64,000 nucleotides of DNA from positions 1 to 64,000 of the forward strand of contig NZ_FOXE01000010.1 of the NCBI RefSeq assembly GCF_900115635.1, given 5' to 3'. This document shows, piece after piece, positions 51,505 to 60,520 of the stretch. This stretch comes from Oscillibacter sp. PC13 (GTDB taxonomy: Bacteria > Bacillota > Clostridia > Oscillospirales > Oscillospiraceae). Within the stretch, counting starts at the first letter, position 1. Each line of letters begins with the position of its first letter. The position numbers and the translations under genes are program-made. The notes below the pieces were generated by a model. It did not search any database. It saw only the letters and a list, made by a program, of their open reading frames with translations, and was not told the origin of the DNA.

Positions 51505-52442
51505 TTCTGCTGCTGCAATACACCCTGATTTTTGCCTCTGTATTGGTACTGGTGGCCTTGGGCGGCTGCTTTTCTGAGCACTCCGGCGTGATCAACATCG
51601 GTCTGGAGGGTATTATGGTGATGGGCGCTCTGGGCGGAGCACTGATGATGAAAGTCCTCCCGGCGGACACCTCTGCATTTATGATGATTCTTCTGGTGGT
51701 GCTGGCCGCCATTGCCCTGGGGGCGGTATACTCTCTGCTTTTGGCGGTGGCTGCCGTCAACTTCCGGGCGGATCAAACACTGGTGGGCACGGCCATGAAT
51801 CTTCTGGGTACCGCTGCGGCCACCGTATTTGTCAAGGCTATGAATACGGCGGAGAGTGTGGACAACGTGTCCTCCACCATCCAGTATATCGGTGCCAAGA
51901 AGGCGTTTTTGGTGAACATCGGAGGATTTGAATTCAACTGGTTTATGCTGCTGGCGTTGATTGCCCTGGCGGCGGCCTACATTGTGCTGTATAAAACCCG
52001 ATTTGGCCTTCGGCTGTGTGCCTGCGGCGAACATCCACAGGCGGCGGACAGCGTGGGCATCAACGTCTATAAAATGCGCTATGCCGGTGTTTTGATCTCT
52101 GGTGTGCTGGGTGGCCTTGGCGGTATTGTGTATATCACAGCAGGTGTCAGCGAATGGAAATTTGAAAACGGCGTGGCCGGCTTCGGATTTTTGGCATTGG
52201 CCGTTATGATTTTTGGCCAGTGGAAGCCAACCCGCATTGCTTTGGCCGCACTGCTGTTCGGCTTGTTCCGGGCACTTTCCAATGTTTACACCGGGTTTGC
52301 ATTTCTGAGCGCGATGAATATTCCAAGCGCTGTGTACAACATGCTGCCCTATATCATCTCCCTGATTGTGCTGGCATTTACTTCCCAGAAGTCCCGAGCA
52401 CCAAAGGCAGAGGGAATTCCCTATGATAAAGGCCAGCGGTAA
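51501..52442 (+). CDS. Nucleoside ABC importer permease, smaller subunit
   Basis: A 313-residue permease (NupC/YufQ type) with about nine helices; SGVINIGLEGIMVMGALGGA and FGLRLCACGEHPQAADSVGI match the family. Translation is coupled to the preceding permease by a 4-bp overlap. The phosphoribosyltransferase-like gene follows at 24 bp. Confidence 0.92.
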   Translation: MILLLQYTLIFASVLVLVALGGCFSEHSGVINIGLEGIMVMGALGGALMMKVLPADTSAFMMILLVVLAAIALGAVYSLLLAVAAVNFRADQTLVGTAMNLLGTAAATVFVKAMNTAESVDNVSSTIQYIGAKKAFLVNIGGFEFNWFMLLALIALAAAYIVLYKTRFGLRLCACGEHPQAADSVGINVYKMRYAGVLISGVLGGLGGIVYITAGVSEWKFENGVAGFGFLALAVMIFGQWKPTRIALAALLFGLFRALSNVYTGFAFLSAMNIPSAVYNMLPYIISLIVLAFTSQKSRAPKAEGIPYDKGQR

Positions 52443-52466
52443 TGAAGCTGTTGAGAGGAGTTTTTC

Positions 52467-53105
52467 ATGGATCTGCAATTCTCGAAACTCCCTATTTGCG
52501 TGGGAGATGTGACGCTGAAAGTGGCCAGGGGGCACTTTGCCACCAGCCACAGCCACATCAACTATTTGATTGATGTCACGTCACAGAAGGCCAGTTTGAA
52601 TGAGGCCTCAGCCGTGGCCCAACAGCTGGCGGATCGTCACCTGTCCAGTACGATGATCGATGCGATTCTGTGCCTAGACGGAACCCGGGTGATTGGCACC
52701 TGCCTGGCCCGTCGGCTGACACAGGCGGGCTATCGATCCATCAATGAAGGACGGGATTTGTATGTGCTGCGTGTGGAGTTGGACGGTGGAGGGAAAATTC
52801 TTTTTCGCGATAATGCCCGCTCCATGGTGGAAGGGAAAAGTGTCCTGATTTTAATGGCTTCTGTTACTACGGGAGAGACTGCCCGGCGCAGCATGGAGAG
52901 CATCCGCTACTACAGCGGCAAGGTGGCTGGGATTGCAGCCATTTACAGCTGTCTGCCGGAGGTGGACGGGATGCCAGTGGCCGCCTTATATGACTGCTCT
53001 GATTTGCCGGATTATGCAAGCTATCCCCCCAGCGAGTGCCCAATGTGCAGAAGAGGGGTGCCGCTGGACGCTGTGGTGAACAGTTTCGGCTATTCCAAAC
53101 TGTAA
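52467..53105 (+). CDS. Phosphoribosyltransferase-fold protein with degenerate PRPP motif
   Basis: A 212-residue protein resembling orotate/purine phosphoribosyltransferases in length and strand order. The PRPP loop, which usually contains two acidic residues before TTGxT (VDDVxTTGGT), reads SVLILMASVTTGETARR, so both acids are lost. The C-terminus has a PSECPMCRRGVPLD motif with a CxxC pair. Loss of the acids makes ordinary transferase activity doubtful; a nucleotide-binding regulator is an alternative. It is the last gene of the nucleoside importer operon. Confidence 0.75.
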   Translation: MDLQFSKLPICVGDVTLKVARGHFATSHSHINYLIDVTSQKASLNEASAVAQQLADRHLSSTMIDAILCLDGTRVIGTCLARRLTQAGYRSINEGRDLYVLRVELDGGGKILFRDNARSMVEGKSVLILMASVTTGETARRSMESIRYYSGKVAGIAAIYSCLPEVDGMPVAALYDCSDLPDYASYPPSECPMCRRGVPLDAVVNSFGYSKL

Positions 53106-53121
53106 AATAGCATGCGAAAAA

Positions 53122-53165
53122 TACCCTCTGTTGTCGCTTTTGGCGGCAGCAGAGGGTACTTTGTC
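53122..53165. terminator. Bidirectional terminator
   Basis: Arms TACCCTCTG/CAGAGGGTA with an inner GC-rich stem; T residues on both sides serve the nucleoside operon and the convergent ylbJ gene. Confidence 0.78.
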
Positions 53166-54087
53166 ATCCCAAGATGTAAGTTGCAAGCAAGGCCGCCAAA
53201 GCGGCAGACAACAGGCCCTGGATGGCCTTCCCCCAAAAGCAGATGCGGGGAGAGAGGCCGCTGCCATCCAGCACGGCGGCTGTCTGGCACAAAACGGAAA
53301 GACCGCCCCATCCGGTTATACCCGCCGCTGCGATGAAGCCGAAGCGGGTCGATTCCAGCAGTGGGGTCAGGGAGAAGAGTTCTGTCAGGCCAACGAGAAG
53401 GGGACCGGCATAACGGCCCAAATGTGCCATCGGGTGTGCCAAAGTATAAAAGAAGATCACAAAGGCGCAGACGGACAGAATGCCGGAAAGAGAGGATTTG
53501 ACAGCAGACACAAAAGCAGAGGAAAGCTTGACGGTATGAAACGCAGGGGGAGTGGGCAGGTGCTGCCGTGTGGAGGGCCGTCCGCCTCTGCCGCGGAAAA
53601 GCAGCCCTGTTAAAAGGGCAGATCCTAAATGAATGAGCCACAGCCAGATCCCGGTTCGGACGCTTCCGAATATCCCGACGCCCAAGACGCTGATCAAGAA
53701 CACAGGATTGGAGTTGTTGCAGAAAGCCAGCAGCCGCTCTGCTTCCTCACGGGTTACGAGATGCTCCTGATAGAGTTCTGTTGCCGTTTTGGCACCGATG
53801 GGATAACCGCCGATGAGTCCCAGCAAAAAGGCGGAGCTGCCGGCGCCATTTATTCGAAACAGCGGATCGAACCAGCCCGCGAACCAGGGAGAGAGCCATT
53901 CTCCAAAACCTAGTGACAGCAGCAGAGAGGATACCACCATAAAGGGGAACAGGGACGGGATGACAGAGCGGGCGCAGAGGGACAGGGCCTCCTCCATGGA
54001 GACCCGCACGCCCGCGGCATCTGCCAAAAACCAGAATAGAAGCCCACACAGCAGCAGGCAGACGGGAATTCTCCAGCGTGTTTTCAT
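53164..54087 (-). CDS. ylbJ: Sporulation integral membrane protein YlbJ-like
   Basis: A 307-residue polytopic protein with about eight helices and the YlbJ/nucleoside-recognition (Gate) segments SVIPSLFPFMVVSSLLLSLG, LIGGYPIGAKTATELYQ and FCNNSNPVFLISVLGVGIFG. YlbJ is made during sporulation and contributes to spore resistance. Starts at ATG 54087, 54093 and GTG 54096 are all possible; GGTGAT precedes 54087 best. It is divergent from yqfC, another sporulation gene. Confidence 0.85.
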   Translation of the reverse strand: MKTRWRIPVCLLLCGLLFWFLADAAGVRVSMEEALSLCARSVIPSLFPFMVVSSLLLSLGFGEWLSPWFAGWFDPLFRINGAGSSAFLLGLIGGYPIGAKTATELYQEHLVTREEAERLLAFCNNSNPVFLISVLGVGIFGSVRTGIWLWLIHLGSALLTGLLFRGRGGRPSTRQHLPTPPAFHTVKLSSAFVSAVKSSLSGILSVCAFVIFFYTLAHPMAHLGRYAGPLLVGLTELFSLTPLLESTRFGFIAAAGITGWGGLSVLCQTAAVLDGSGLSPRICFWGKAIQGLLSAALAALLATYILG

Positions 54088-54208
54088 GCACATCACCGTG
54101 ATACCCTATGTCCCAGAGTGCCGGTTTATGTCTGCTTTCACAGGGAAGGGAAAATCCACACGCAAGTTTAAAAGCGTTCCTGCATAGAGTTTTCCAGGGG
54201 TGAGCGTA

Positions 54209-54499
54209 ATGGAGCGAAACCGGAGAGAAAAAGACGGGGGTGTACTAAACAGTGTAGCGGAGCTGTTTGATTTGCCGGCAGATGTGATGGCCGGACTGCC
54301 GCACCTGGAGATGATGGGCAGCCGTCAGCTGTATGTGGAGAACCACACCGGAATTCTTGCCTACAGTGAGGAGCAAATTGATGTCAACACCTCCGCAGGC
54401 GTGCTGCGGGTCAGCGGCAGGGGGTTATCCTTACTGGCCATGACGGCGGAGGAGCTGCGAATTGGCGGGCACATCGCAGCGGTGGAGTGGGTGAGGTAA
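54209..54499 (+). CDS. yqfC: Sporulation protein YqfC
   Basis: A 96-residue protein matching YqfC, made in the mother cell during sporulation. Segments LFDLPADVMAGLPHLEMMG and ENHTGILAYSEEQIDVNT are typical. GGGGTG precedes ATG 54209, and the GTG at 54200 lies inside that ribosome site, so it is not the start. yqfD begins 1 bp after its stop. Confidence 0.9.
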   Translation: MERNRREKDGGVLNSVAELFDLPADVMAGLPHLEMMGSRQLYVENHTGILAYSEEQIDVNTSAGVLRVSGRGLSLLAMTAEELRIGGHIAAVEWVR

Positions 54500-54500
54500 C

Positions 54501-55706
54501 ATGCTGAATCAGATTGTGAACCGGCTGCAGGGGCAGGTGCGGATCCGGATAGAATCTGCCTTTCCTGAGCGGATGCTGAACCTGTGCGGTGCCAGAAACC
54601 TGGCCTTTTGGGATCTGGAGTGGGAGAATCCTACCACATTTACCTGCCGGGTGTCCCGGCAGGATTACTACGCACTGCGCAGGGCCGTTAAAAACATGGA
54701 TTGTACTTTAACAGTTGTGAAAAAAGAGGGGGTTCCCTTCTTCCTGGGGCGGTTCCGCCGGCGGCAGGTGCTGCTGGCAGGGCTGGCCCTGTGTGGTATG
54801 CTGCTGTTTTTTGGCTCCTTTTTCATCTGGGATTTTACGGTAGAAGGCAATGAAACCGTGACAAGGGAGGAGATTCTCAGGGCCCTGCAGAAAAATGGTG
54901 TCCATTTGGGAACATTTGCCTTTTCCCTGGACACAGAGGATCTGCGGAACCACGTACTGCTGGATATCCCGGAACTTGCGTGGATTACTGTAAATGTGTC
55001 CGGCTGCAGGGCCTACGTGCAGGTGCGGGAGCGGATTCCTGCGCCGGATCTGGTCAATAAGCGGCTTCCTACAAACGTGGTGGCCCGGCGGGACGGCTTG
55101 GTGCGAAAGGTTCAGGCACTGGATGGCATCACCTGTGTACTGCCTGGAGCCTCTGTAGAGGAGGGACAGCTGCTGATTTCCGGCGTGGAGGATACGGAGA
55201 CCTTTGGCGCCCGGATTTTGGCCGGCATGGGAACGGTAGAGGCCAGAACCTGGTATACACTCTCCACTGTCATGCCGCTGGAGATCGTTCAAAAACAGTA
55301 TACCGGGGAGGAGGATGTCCGTTTTGCGCTGGTAATTGGTACGCAGCGTGTAAAATTCTTTCCAAACAGTAGCATCGAAGGGTCAAATTATGATAAAATA
55401 ACCAAAAGGCAGCCCTGCTCCCTGTTTGGCTTGGCTCTGCCAGTGACATGGGTGACGGAAACTTACCGGTATTACGAAACTGTGCCGCAGGAAGTGGGCC
55501 CCACACAGGCAGAGGCCGCTGCCGAAGAGATCCTGACAGAATACCTCCATACGCTGGTGGATCCCTATGGCACCGTCAGTTCCACTCTGTGCGCTGCGAA
55601 ACAGCAGGGAGAAGCCCTGGTGGTGACGCTGACGGCAGAGTGCGTGGAGCAAATCGGAGAGAGCGTCCCCATCTATACAGAGGACCGGGCGGAGAAAGGC
55701 CCGTGA
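54501..55706 (+). CDS. yqfD: Sporulation protein YqfD
   Basis: A 401-residue protein with a cytoplasmic N-terminal domain, one membrane helix near 90-110 (VLLAGLALCGMLLFFGSFFI) and an extracytoplasmic part with POTRA-like (EGNETVTREEILRALQKNGV) and later beta-rich regions. It is a mother-cell sporulation protein of unknown biochemical role. Tight spacing with yqfC and phoH indicates one operon. Confidence 0.9.
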   Translation: MLNQIVNRLQGQVRIRIESAFPERMLNLCGARNLAFWDLEWENPTTFTCRVSRQDYYALRRAVKNMDCTLTVVKKEGVPFFLGRFRRRQVLLAGLALCGMLLFFGSFFIWDFTVEGNETVTREEILRALQKNGVHLGTFAFSLDTEDLRNHVLLDIPELAWITVNVSGCRAYVQVRERIPAPDLVNKRLPTNVVARRDGLVRKVQALDGITCVLPGASVEEGQLLISGVEDTETFGARILAGMGTVEARTWYTLSTVMPLEIVQKQYTGEEDVRFALVIGTQRVKFFPNSSIEGSNYDKITKRQPCSLFGLALPVTWVTETYRYYETVPQEVGPTQAEAAAEEILTEYLHTLVDPYGTVSSTLCAAKQQGEALVVTLTAECVEQIGESVPIYTEDRAEKGP

Positions 55707-55728
55707 ACAAATAGGAGTGATCAGAGCA

Positions 55729-56703
55729 TTGGAACAGAGAATCAGCATCGAGCGGCTGGAACAGGCCGTAAATATCTTTGGTTCATTTGACGAGAATATC
55801 CGTCTTCTGGAGCAGGAGTTCCACGTCACCGTGGTGAACCGGGACGGGGAACTGCGGGTAGAGGGTGACGCAGAGGACACCATGCTGGCGGCAAAGGCCA
55901 TTCAGGCACTTCTGACACTCTCATCCCGGGGAGAGGCCATCGGAGAGCAGAACGTCCGCTACGTGATCGGACTGGTCCGCAGTGGAAAGGAGAGCCAGAT
56001 CACCGAGCTCACCGGCGATGTGCTGTGCATCTCCGCCAAGGGCCGGCCCATCAAGCCCAAGACCATCGGTCAGAAGGAGTATATCAAGTCTGTCCTGAAA
56101 AACACCGTGACCATCGGTGTGGGACCGGCGGGCACCGGCAAGACCTATTTGGCGGTGGCCGCCGCCGTCCAGGCCTTTCGGGACAAGCAGGTAAACCGCA
56201 TCATTCTCACCCGCCCGGCGGTAGAGGCTGGGGAGCGGCTGGGCTTTTTGCCGGGCGACCTGCAGAGCAAGGTGGACCCATATCTCCGGCCCCTGTATGA
56301 CGCCCTGTTCGACATGCTGGGGGCCGAGACCTATCAAAAGTATCTGGAACGGGGCAATATTGAGGTGGCGCCCTTGGCCTATATGCGCGGACGAACGCTG
56401 GATGACAGCTTCATCATTCTGGACGAGGCACAGAACACCTCCCGGGAGCAGATGAAGATGTTTCTGACCCGTTTGGGCTTCGGCTCCAAAATCGTCATCA
56501 CCGGCGACGTGACCCAAATCGATCTGCCGGACGGCAAAGCCTCAGGCTTGAAGGAGGCCATGCGGGTTCTGCGGAGTGTGGAGGGGATTGGCCTTTGTGA
56601 GCTGACCAATGCGGATGTGGTACGACACGTGATGGTTCAGCGGATTGTCCAGGCCTACGAGGAATATGAAAATGCAAAAAATAGCGGGAAAGGGCGAAAA
56701 TAA
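55729..56703 (+). CDS. phoH: PhoH-family ATPase
   Basis: A 324-residue P-loop ATPase with an N-terminal KH-like domain, Walker A GVGPAGTGKTYLA near 135 and Walker B FIILDEAQNT near 230. Its role is unclear, possibly RNA metabolism; it is nearly always beside ybeY. I prefer TTG 55729, at the family N-terminus and after TAGGAG, over GTG 55717, which overlaps that site. ybeY overlaps its stop by one base (TAATG). Confidence 0.9.
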   Translation: MEQRISIERLEQAVNIFGSFDENIRLLEQEFHVTVVNRDGELRVEGDAEDTMLAAKAIQALLTLSSRGEAIGEQNVRYVIGLVRSGKESQITELTGDVLCISAKGRPIKPKTIGQKEYIKSVLKNTVTIGVGPAGTGKTYLAVAAAVQAFRDKQVNRIILTRPAVEAGERLGFLPGDLQSKVDPYLRPLYDALFDMLGAETYQKYLERGNIEVAPLAYMRGRTLDDSFIILDEAQNTSREQMKMFLTRLGFGSKIVITGDVTQIDLPDGKASGLKEAMRVLRSVEGIGLCELTNADVVRHVMVQRIVQAYEEYENAKNSGKGRK

Positions 56704-57197
56704 TGGCCAAAAAGCACTATATACCGGTCACTGCCGATGTGCCTGGCGCGGCCAACGAGCGAAACTGCGCGTTGATCCGCAAGGTCATCCGCACAGCCCT
56801 GGCGGCGGAGGGTGTGGAATTTCCCTGTGAGGTGGATGTGCTGCTGACCAACGACCAAAGCATCCACCAGATCAATTTGGACATGCGGCAGGTGGACAGG
56901 CCCACCGACGTGCTGAGCTTTCCGGAGTTTGATCTGCATCCGGGTCAGCTGCCCGCGGCGGAGGATGCAGATCCCGGCACGGGGCTGGTACCGTTGGGCG
57001 ATATGGTGATCTCCATGGAGCATGTGGCGGCCCAGGCCAAGGAGTACGGCCATTCAAACCGCCGGGAGCTTGCCTACCTGGTGGTGCACTCTGTGCTGCA
57101 TCTGCTGGGGTACGATCACCTGGATGAGGGAGAGATGAAGGCCCGGATGCGGGCTCGGGAGGAAGCGATTCTGGCAGAGTTGGGTCTTGAGCGGTAG
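56703..57197 (+). CDS. ybeY: Endoribonuclease YbeY
   Basis: A 164-residue metal-dependent RNase acting in 16S rRNA maturation and ribosome quality control. The zinc site is HSVLHLLGYDH near 130-140 (HxxxHxxGxDH); LNLDMRQ-like INLDMRQVDRPTDVLSFP is also diagnostic. Translation is coupled to phoH by a TAATG overlap. The gene for the HD-domain protein YqfF, often between phoH and ybeY, is absent. Confidence 0.93.
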   Translation: MAKKHYIPVTADVPGAANERNCALIRKVIRTALAAEGVEFPCEVDVLLTNDQSIHQINLDMRQVDRPTDVLSFPEFDLHPGQLPAAEDADPGTGLVPLGDMVISMEHVAAQAKEYGHSNRRELAYLVVHSVLHLLGYDHLDEGEMKARMRAREEAILAELGLER

Positions 57198-57211
57198 GAA
57201 GGAAAACAGCT

Positions 57212-57541
57212 ATGGCATGGGAAATGAAGGGTCGGGAGGCCGCTGAGAAGAGAGCGGTACAGGAGAAGCTGGAAGAAGCCGGCACCTTGGAGAAAAAAGA
57301 GACGCCTGAAAACAAGCAGGCAATCATCTGCCCTTACTGCAGACAGGCAATGGAGCTTGGGAAGATTCATTTTCACAATACCCCGCGCCCTTACTGGCAG
57401 CCAGCAGACTCGGCTGCGGTTCCTTTTTCCTTCATGAAACCTACAGGGGGCGTTTTGCTGTCCCGCACCGGCGGATTGGCTGCCGATGTACCTGCCTGGT
57501 ATTGCCAAGGCTGTAAAAAGATTGTTTTAGACACGGAATAA
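57212..57541 (+). CDS. Zinc-ribbon-like protein of unknown function
   Basis: A 109-residue soluble protein: a charged helix at 1-35 (EAAEKRAVQEKLEEAGTLEK), then CPYC near 40 and CQGC near 100 flanking a beta-rich core. The two CxxC pairs probably bind zinc, as in small PF20097-like proteins. AAGGAA precedes ATG 57212. It lies 14 bp after ybeY and should be in its operon. Confidence 0.75.
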   Translation: MAWEMKGREAAEKRAVQEKLEEAGTLEKKETPENKQAIICPYCRQAMELGKIHFHNTPRPYWQPADSAAVPFSFMKPTGGVLLSRTGGLAADVPAWYCQGCKKIVLDTE

Positions 57542-57584
57542 CCGGGGACGGGCTTGCCGCATAGACTATTCCGAGGTGATTGGA

Positions 57585-57905
57585 ATGGGATTGCTGCAAG
57601 ACGGCGTCATTGCGTTTTTCTCGGCGGTGGGCCTGACCACTGTGGTCTGGTTTTTGGCCGGGGCCTTTTTGCATGCCGGGCGGCCTGTGATACCGGGCCT
57701 CCTGCTGGTACTGCCCCTGCGGGGAGAGGCGCTGGCCATGGAGGCCGACGTCCGGGAACTGCGGCGGGCGAGGCACTCCCTGCCGGGGAGCAAAATTGTG
57801 CTGGCGGACTGCGGGCTGACGGAGGATGCCCGGGCACTGGCCCGGTACCTGGCGGATCGGGAGGAGAGCATCGTTTTGGTAGACGGAGAGCCGTTTCAAA
57901 TGTGA
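57585..57905 (+). CDS. Small membrane-anchored protein of unknown function
   Basis: A 106-residue protein: one membrane helix near 10-32 (VIAFFSAVGLTTVVWFLAGAF), a short hydrophobic stretch near 40, then a cytoplasmic alpha/beta tail containing ALARYLADREESIVLVDG. GAGGTG six bases before ATG 57585 decides the start over GTG 57576. No family recognised. It lies between the zinc-ribbon gene and recD2 on the same strand. Confidence 0.65.
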   Translation: MGLLQDGVIAFFSAVGLTTVVWFLAGAFLHAGRPVIPGLLLVLPLRGEALAMEADVRELRRARHSLPGSKIVLADCGLTEDARALARYLADREESIVLVDGEPFQM

Positions 57906-57924
57906 TCAAAGGAAGAGGAACGAG

Positions 57925-60135
57925 ATGGAAGAGCTGATCACCCACGAGGGTACCGTACATAGCATCATTTTTCAAAACGCCGAAAACGGCTATACGGTCC
58001 TGCGCCTCCTGACAGAGGAGGGAGAGGTGGTCACCGTGGTGGGGTGCATCCCCTGCGCGGCACCAGGAGAGCACCTGACGGTGTCCGGCGTGTGGGAGAC
58101 CCATCCCCAGCACGGAGAGCAGCTGCGGGCGGTGGAGCTGGAACGGACGCTGCCAGAGGATGAGGAGGAGATTTTTTCCTACCTCTCATCCGGCGTCTGC
58201 AAGGGTGTGGGCCCTGCCACCGCCCGGCGGATTGTGGACCGTTTCGGCATCGAGACGCTGGATATTCTGGAACGGGAGCCGGAAAAGCTGACGCTTTTAA
58301 AGGGCGTTACCGCGAAAAAGGCCCAGGAGATTGCGGCGGGCTTCCGCCAGCACATGGGCCTGCGCCGCCTGATGGATTTTCTGGCCCGGTACGAACTGCC
58401 GCCTGTTCTGGCTATGCAGCTGCGCCAGCAGTACGGCGACGGCGCCTTGGAAATGGTGCGGGAGAATCCGTATCTTTTGTCCAACGACGTCTGCGGCGTG
58501 GAGTTTTCCGTCACGGATCAGATGGCGCTGAGCATGGGGCTGGATCCGGAGGGGGACGCCAGGCTGCAGGCGGCGGTGACCTTTGAACTCAGCCACAATG
58601 AGAACAACGGCCATGTCTTTCTGCCCCGGCCGAAGCTGGTGGCGGCCACGGCCCAGCTGGTCCAGTGCGGGGAGGAGCTTGCGGAACGGGCACTGGACAG
58701 CCTTCTGGAGCGGGGGGCAGTGGTGCAGGAGCATGTGGCCAATGTGGAGGCCTGTTACCTCCGGCGTCTGTGGGACGCGGAGGCGTCTGCTGCGGCCAGG
58801 GTGAACAGCCTTCTGGCAGCGGAGGCGGACCGGAGCGCCATGGCAGACAGGGCCATTGACGAAATTCAGCAGGAGCAGGGGATTTCCTACGCACCCCAGC
58901 AGCGGCAGGCCGTGGAGCTGGCGGCCCGGACGGGTGTGCTGATTTTGACCGGCGGCCCCGGCACCGGAAAGACCACCACGGTGCGGGGCATTGTATCGCT
59001 GTTCCGGAAGATGGGGTTGGACATGGTTTTGGCGGCCCCCACGGGCCGCGCCGCCAAACGCATGAGCGAACTGACCGGCGTGGAGGCGCAGACAGTCCAC
59101 CGCCTTCTGGGGATGAGCTGGAACGACATCACCCACCAGGTGACGTTTCAGAAAACGGAGAAGGAGCCGCTGGAGACGGACGCAGTGATTGTGGACGAGA
59201 TGAGCATGGTGGATCTGCCCCTCTTTTCTGCGCTGCTGCGGGCGCTGCGGCCGGGTACCCGGCTGGTGCTGGTGGGAGACGCGGACCAGCTGCCCTCCGT
59301 GGGGGCCGGAAATGTATTCTCCGATTTAATCCGCAGCGGCCGGGTGGAGACGGTGTTTCTGCGGGAGGTGTTCCGACAGGCGGAGCAGTCCGCTATTATC
59401 CGGAATGCTCACGCTGTCAATCTGGGGCAGCCGCCGAAGCTGACCAACGACCAGGGGGACTTTTTCTTCCTCTGCCGCCGGGATGCGGAGCGGACGGTTT
59501 CCACCGTCGTGGAGCTTTGCAGGCAGCGGCTGCCGGAGAAGATGGGGATTCCTGCCGACCAGATTCAGGTGCTGACGCCCACCCGGCGGGGACTCAGCGG
59601 CACCATCCATCTGAACCGCTGTCTGCAGGAGGCGCTGAATCCCCGCAGGGCGGACAAGCGGGAGATTCTCTGGGGCGAGCGGCTGTTCCGGGAGGGAGAC
59701 CGCATCATGCAGACCAAGAACAACTACGACGTGGTGTGGGAAAAAGAGGACGGCACCATGGGCACCGGCATGTTCAACGGCGACGTGGGAAAGATCACGC
59801 AGATCGATCCCTCCGGCGAATGGCTGGCCGTGGACTTTGACGGCCGCGCCGCCATGTACACCGCGGACATGTTGAACGAGGTGGATTTGGCTTACGCCCA
59901 GACGGTTCACAAGGCGCAGGGCAGTGAGTACCGGGCTGTGGTGATGGCGGCCATGCCGGCAGCCCAGTCGCTGATGGTGCGGGGGGTGCTGTACACGGCC
60001 CTGACCCGGGCACGAGAATTGCTGATTGTGGTGGGCGATGATGCGGCCATCCGGGCCATGGCAGCCAATGACCGCCAGCAGCGGCGGTATTCCGGCCTTC
60101 GGTGGCGTCTGGCCCACAGCAGTGAGGGAAAATAG
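57925..60135 (+). CDS. recD2: ATP-dependent RecD2-like 5'-3' DNA helicase
   Basis: A 736-residue SF1B helicase. An N-terminal OB-like domain is followed by helix-hairpin-helix repeats (GVCKGVGPATARRIVDRFG), Walker A LTGGPGTGKTTTVRG near 344, Walker B VIVDEMSMVD, the motif VGDADQLPSVGAG and the C-terminal AYAQTVHKAQGSEY and YTALTRARE motifs. It unwinds DNA in repair without RecBC. GGAAGAGG precedes ATG 57925. Confidence 0.93.
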   Translation: MEELITHEGTVHSIIFQNAENGYTVLRLLTEEGEVVTVVGCIPCAAPGEHLTVSGVWETHPQHGEQLRAVELERTLPEDEEEIFSYLSSGVCKGVGPATARRIVDRFGIETLDILEREPEKLTLLKGVTAKKAQEIAAGFRQHMGLRRLMDFLARYELPPVLAMQLRQQYGDGALEMVRENPYLLSNDVCGVEFSVTDQMALSMGLDPEGDARLQAAVTFELSHNENNGHVFLPRPKLVAATAQLVQCGEELAERALDSLLERGAVVQEHVANVEACYLRRLWDAEASAAARVNSLLAAEADRSAMADRAIDEIQQEQGISYAPQQRQAVELAARTGVLILTGGPGTGKTTTVRGIVSLFRKMGLDMVLAAPTGRAAKRMSELTGVEAQTVHRLLGMSWNDITHQVTFQKTEKEPLETDAVIVDEMSMVDLPLFSALLRALRPGTRLVLVGDADQLPSVGAGNVFSDLIRSGRVETVFLREVFRQAEQSAIIRNAHAVNLGQPPKLTNDQGDFFFLCRRDAERTVSTVVELCRQRLPEKMGIPADQIQVLTPTRRGLSGTIHLNRCLQEALNPRRADKREILWGERLFREGDRIMQTKNNYDVVWEKEDGTMGTGMFNGDVGKITQIDPSGEWLAVDFDGRAAMYTADMLNEVDLAYAQTVHKAQGSEYRAVVMAAMPAAQSLMVRGVLYTALTRARELLIVVGDDAAIRAMAANDRQQRRYSGLRWRLAHSSEGK

Positions 60136-60150
60136 AACCGTTTTTTAGAG

Positions 60151-60188
60151 AAGCAGCGGGACATGCACGAAGACATGCCCCGCTGCTT
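60151..60188 (+). terminator. Hairpin after recD2
   Basis: Arms AAGCAGCGGG.CATG and complement; only a short T run follows, so termination may be partial. Confidence 0.55.
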
Positions 60189-60277
60189 TGGTGTATTTCT
60201 TTTGCGTTTTATCTGAAAAACAGATAAATAAAGAATATCTGATATCAAGATACATATACTCGTCCCAGGTGATAAGT

Positions 60278-60520
60278 ATGAGAACAGAAATCCTGAAATA
60301 CGGGCGAATTCGAGATCTGCGCAATGACAGAGGACTGACGCAGGAGGATGTGGCAAAGGTTCTGAACGTTAAGCAGAATACCTATTCACAATATGAAATT
60401 GGCGTTGTGAACTTTCCTCTGGATGCTGTGGTGCAGCTGGCAGAATATTACGGTGTCAGCGTGGACTATTTGGTGGGTTTGACAGATGAACCAAAGCCCT
60501 ATCCACGGAAAAGAAAATGA
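60278..60520 (+). CDS. Small XRE-family regulator
   Basis: An 80-residue single-domain Cro/C1 protein: IRDLRNDRGLTQEDVAKVLNVKQNTYSQYE, then LAEYYGVSVDYLVGLTD. CAGGTG precedes ATG 60278; in-frame codons upstream have no ribosome site. Its stop overlaps the comF start by 4 bp, so it may regulate competence-type or its own operon expression; targets are unknown. Confidence 0.88.
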   Translation: MRTEILKYGRIRDLRNDRGLTQEDVAKVLNVKQNTYSQYEIGVVNFPLDAVVQLAEYYGVSVDYLVGLTDEPKPYPRKRK

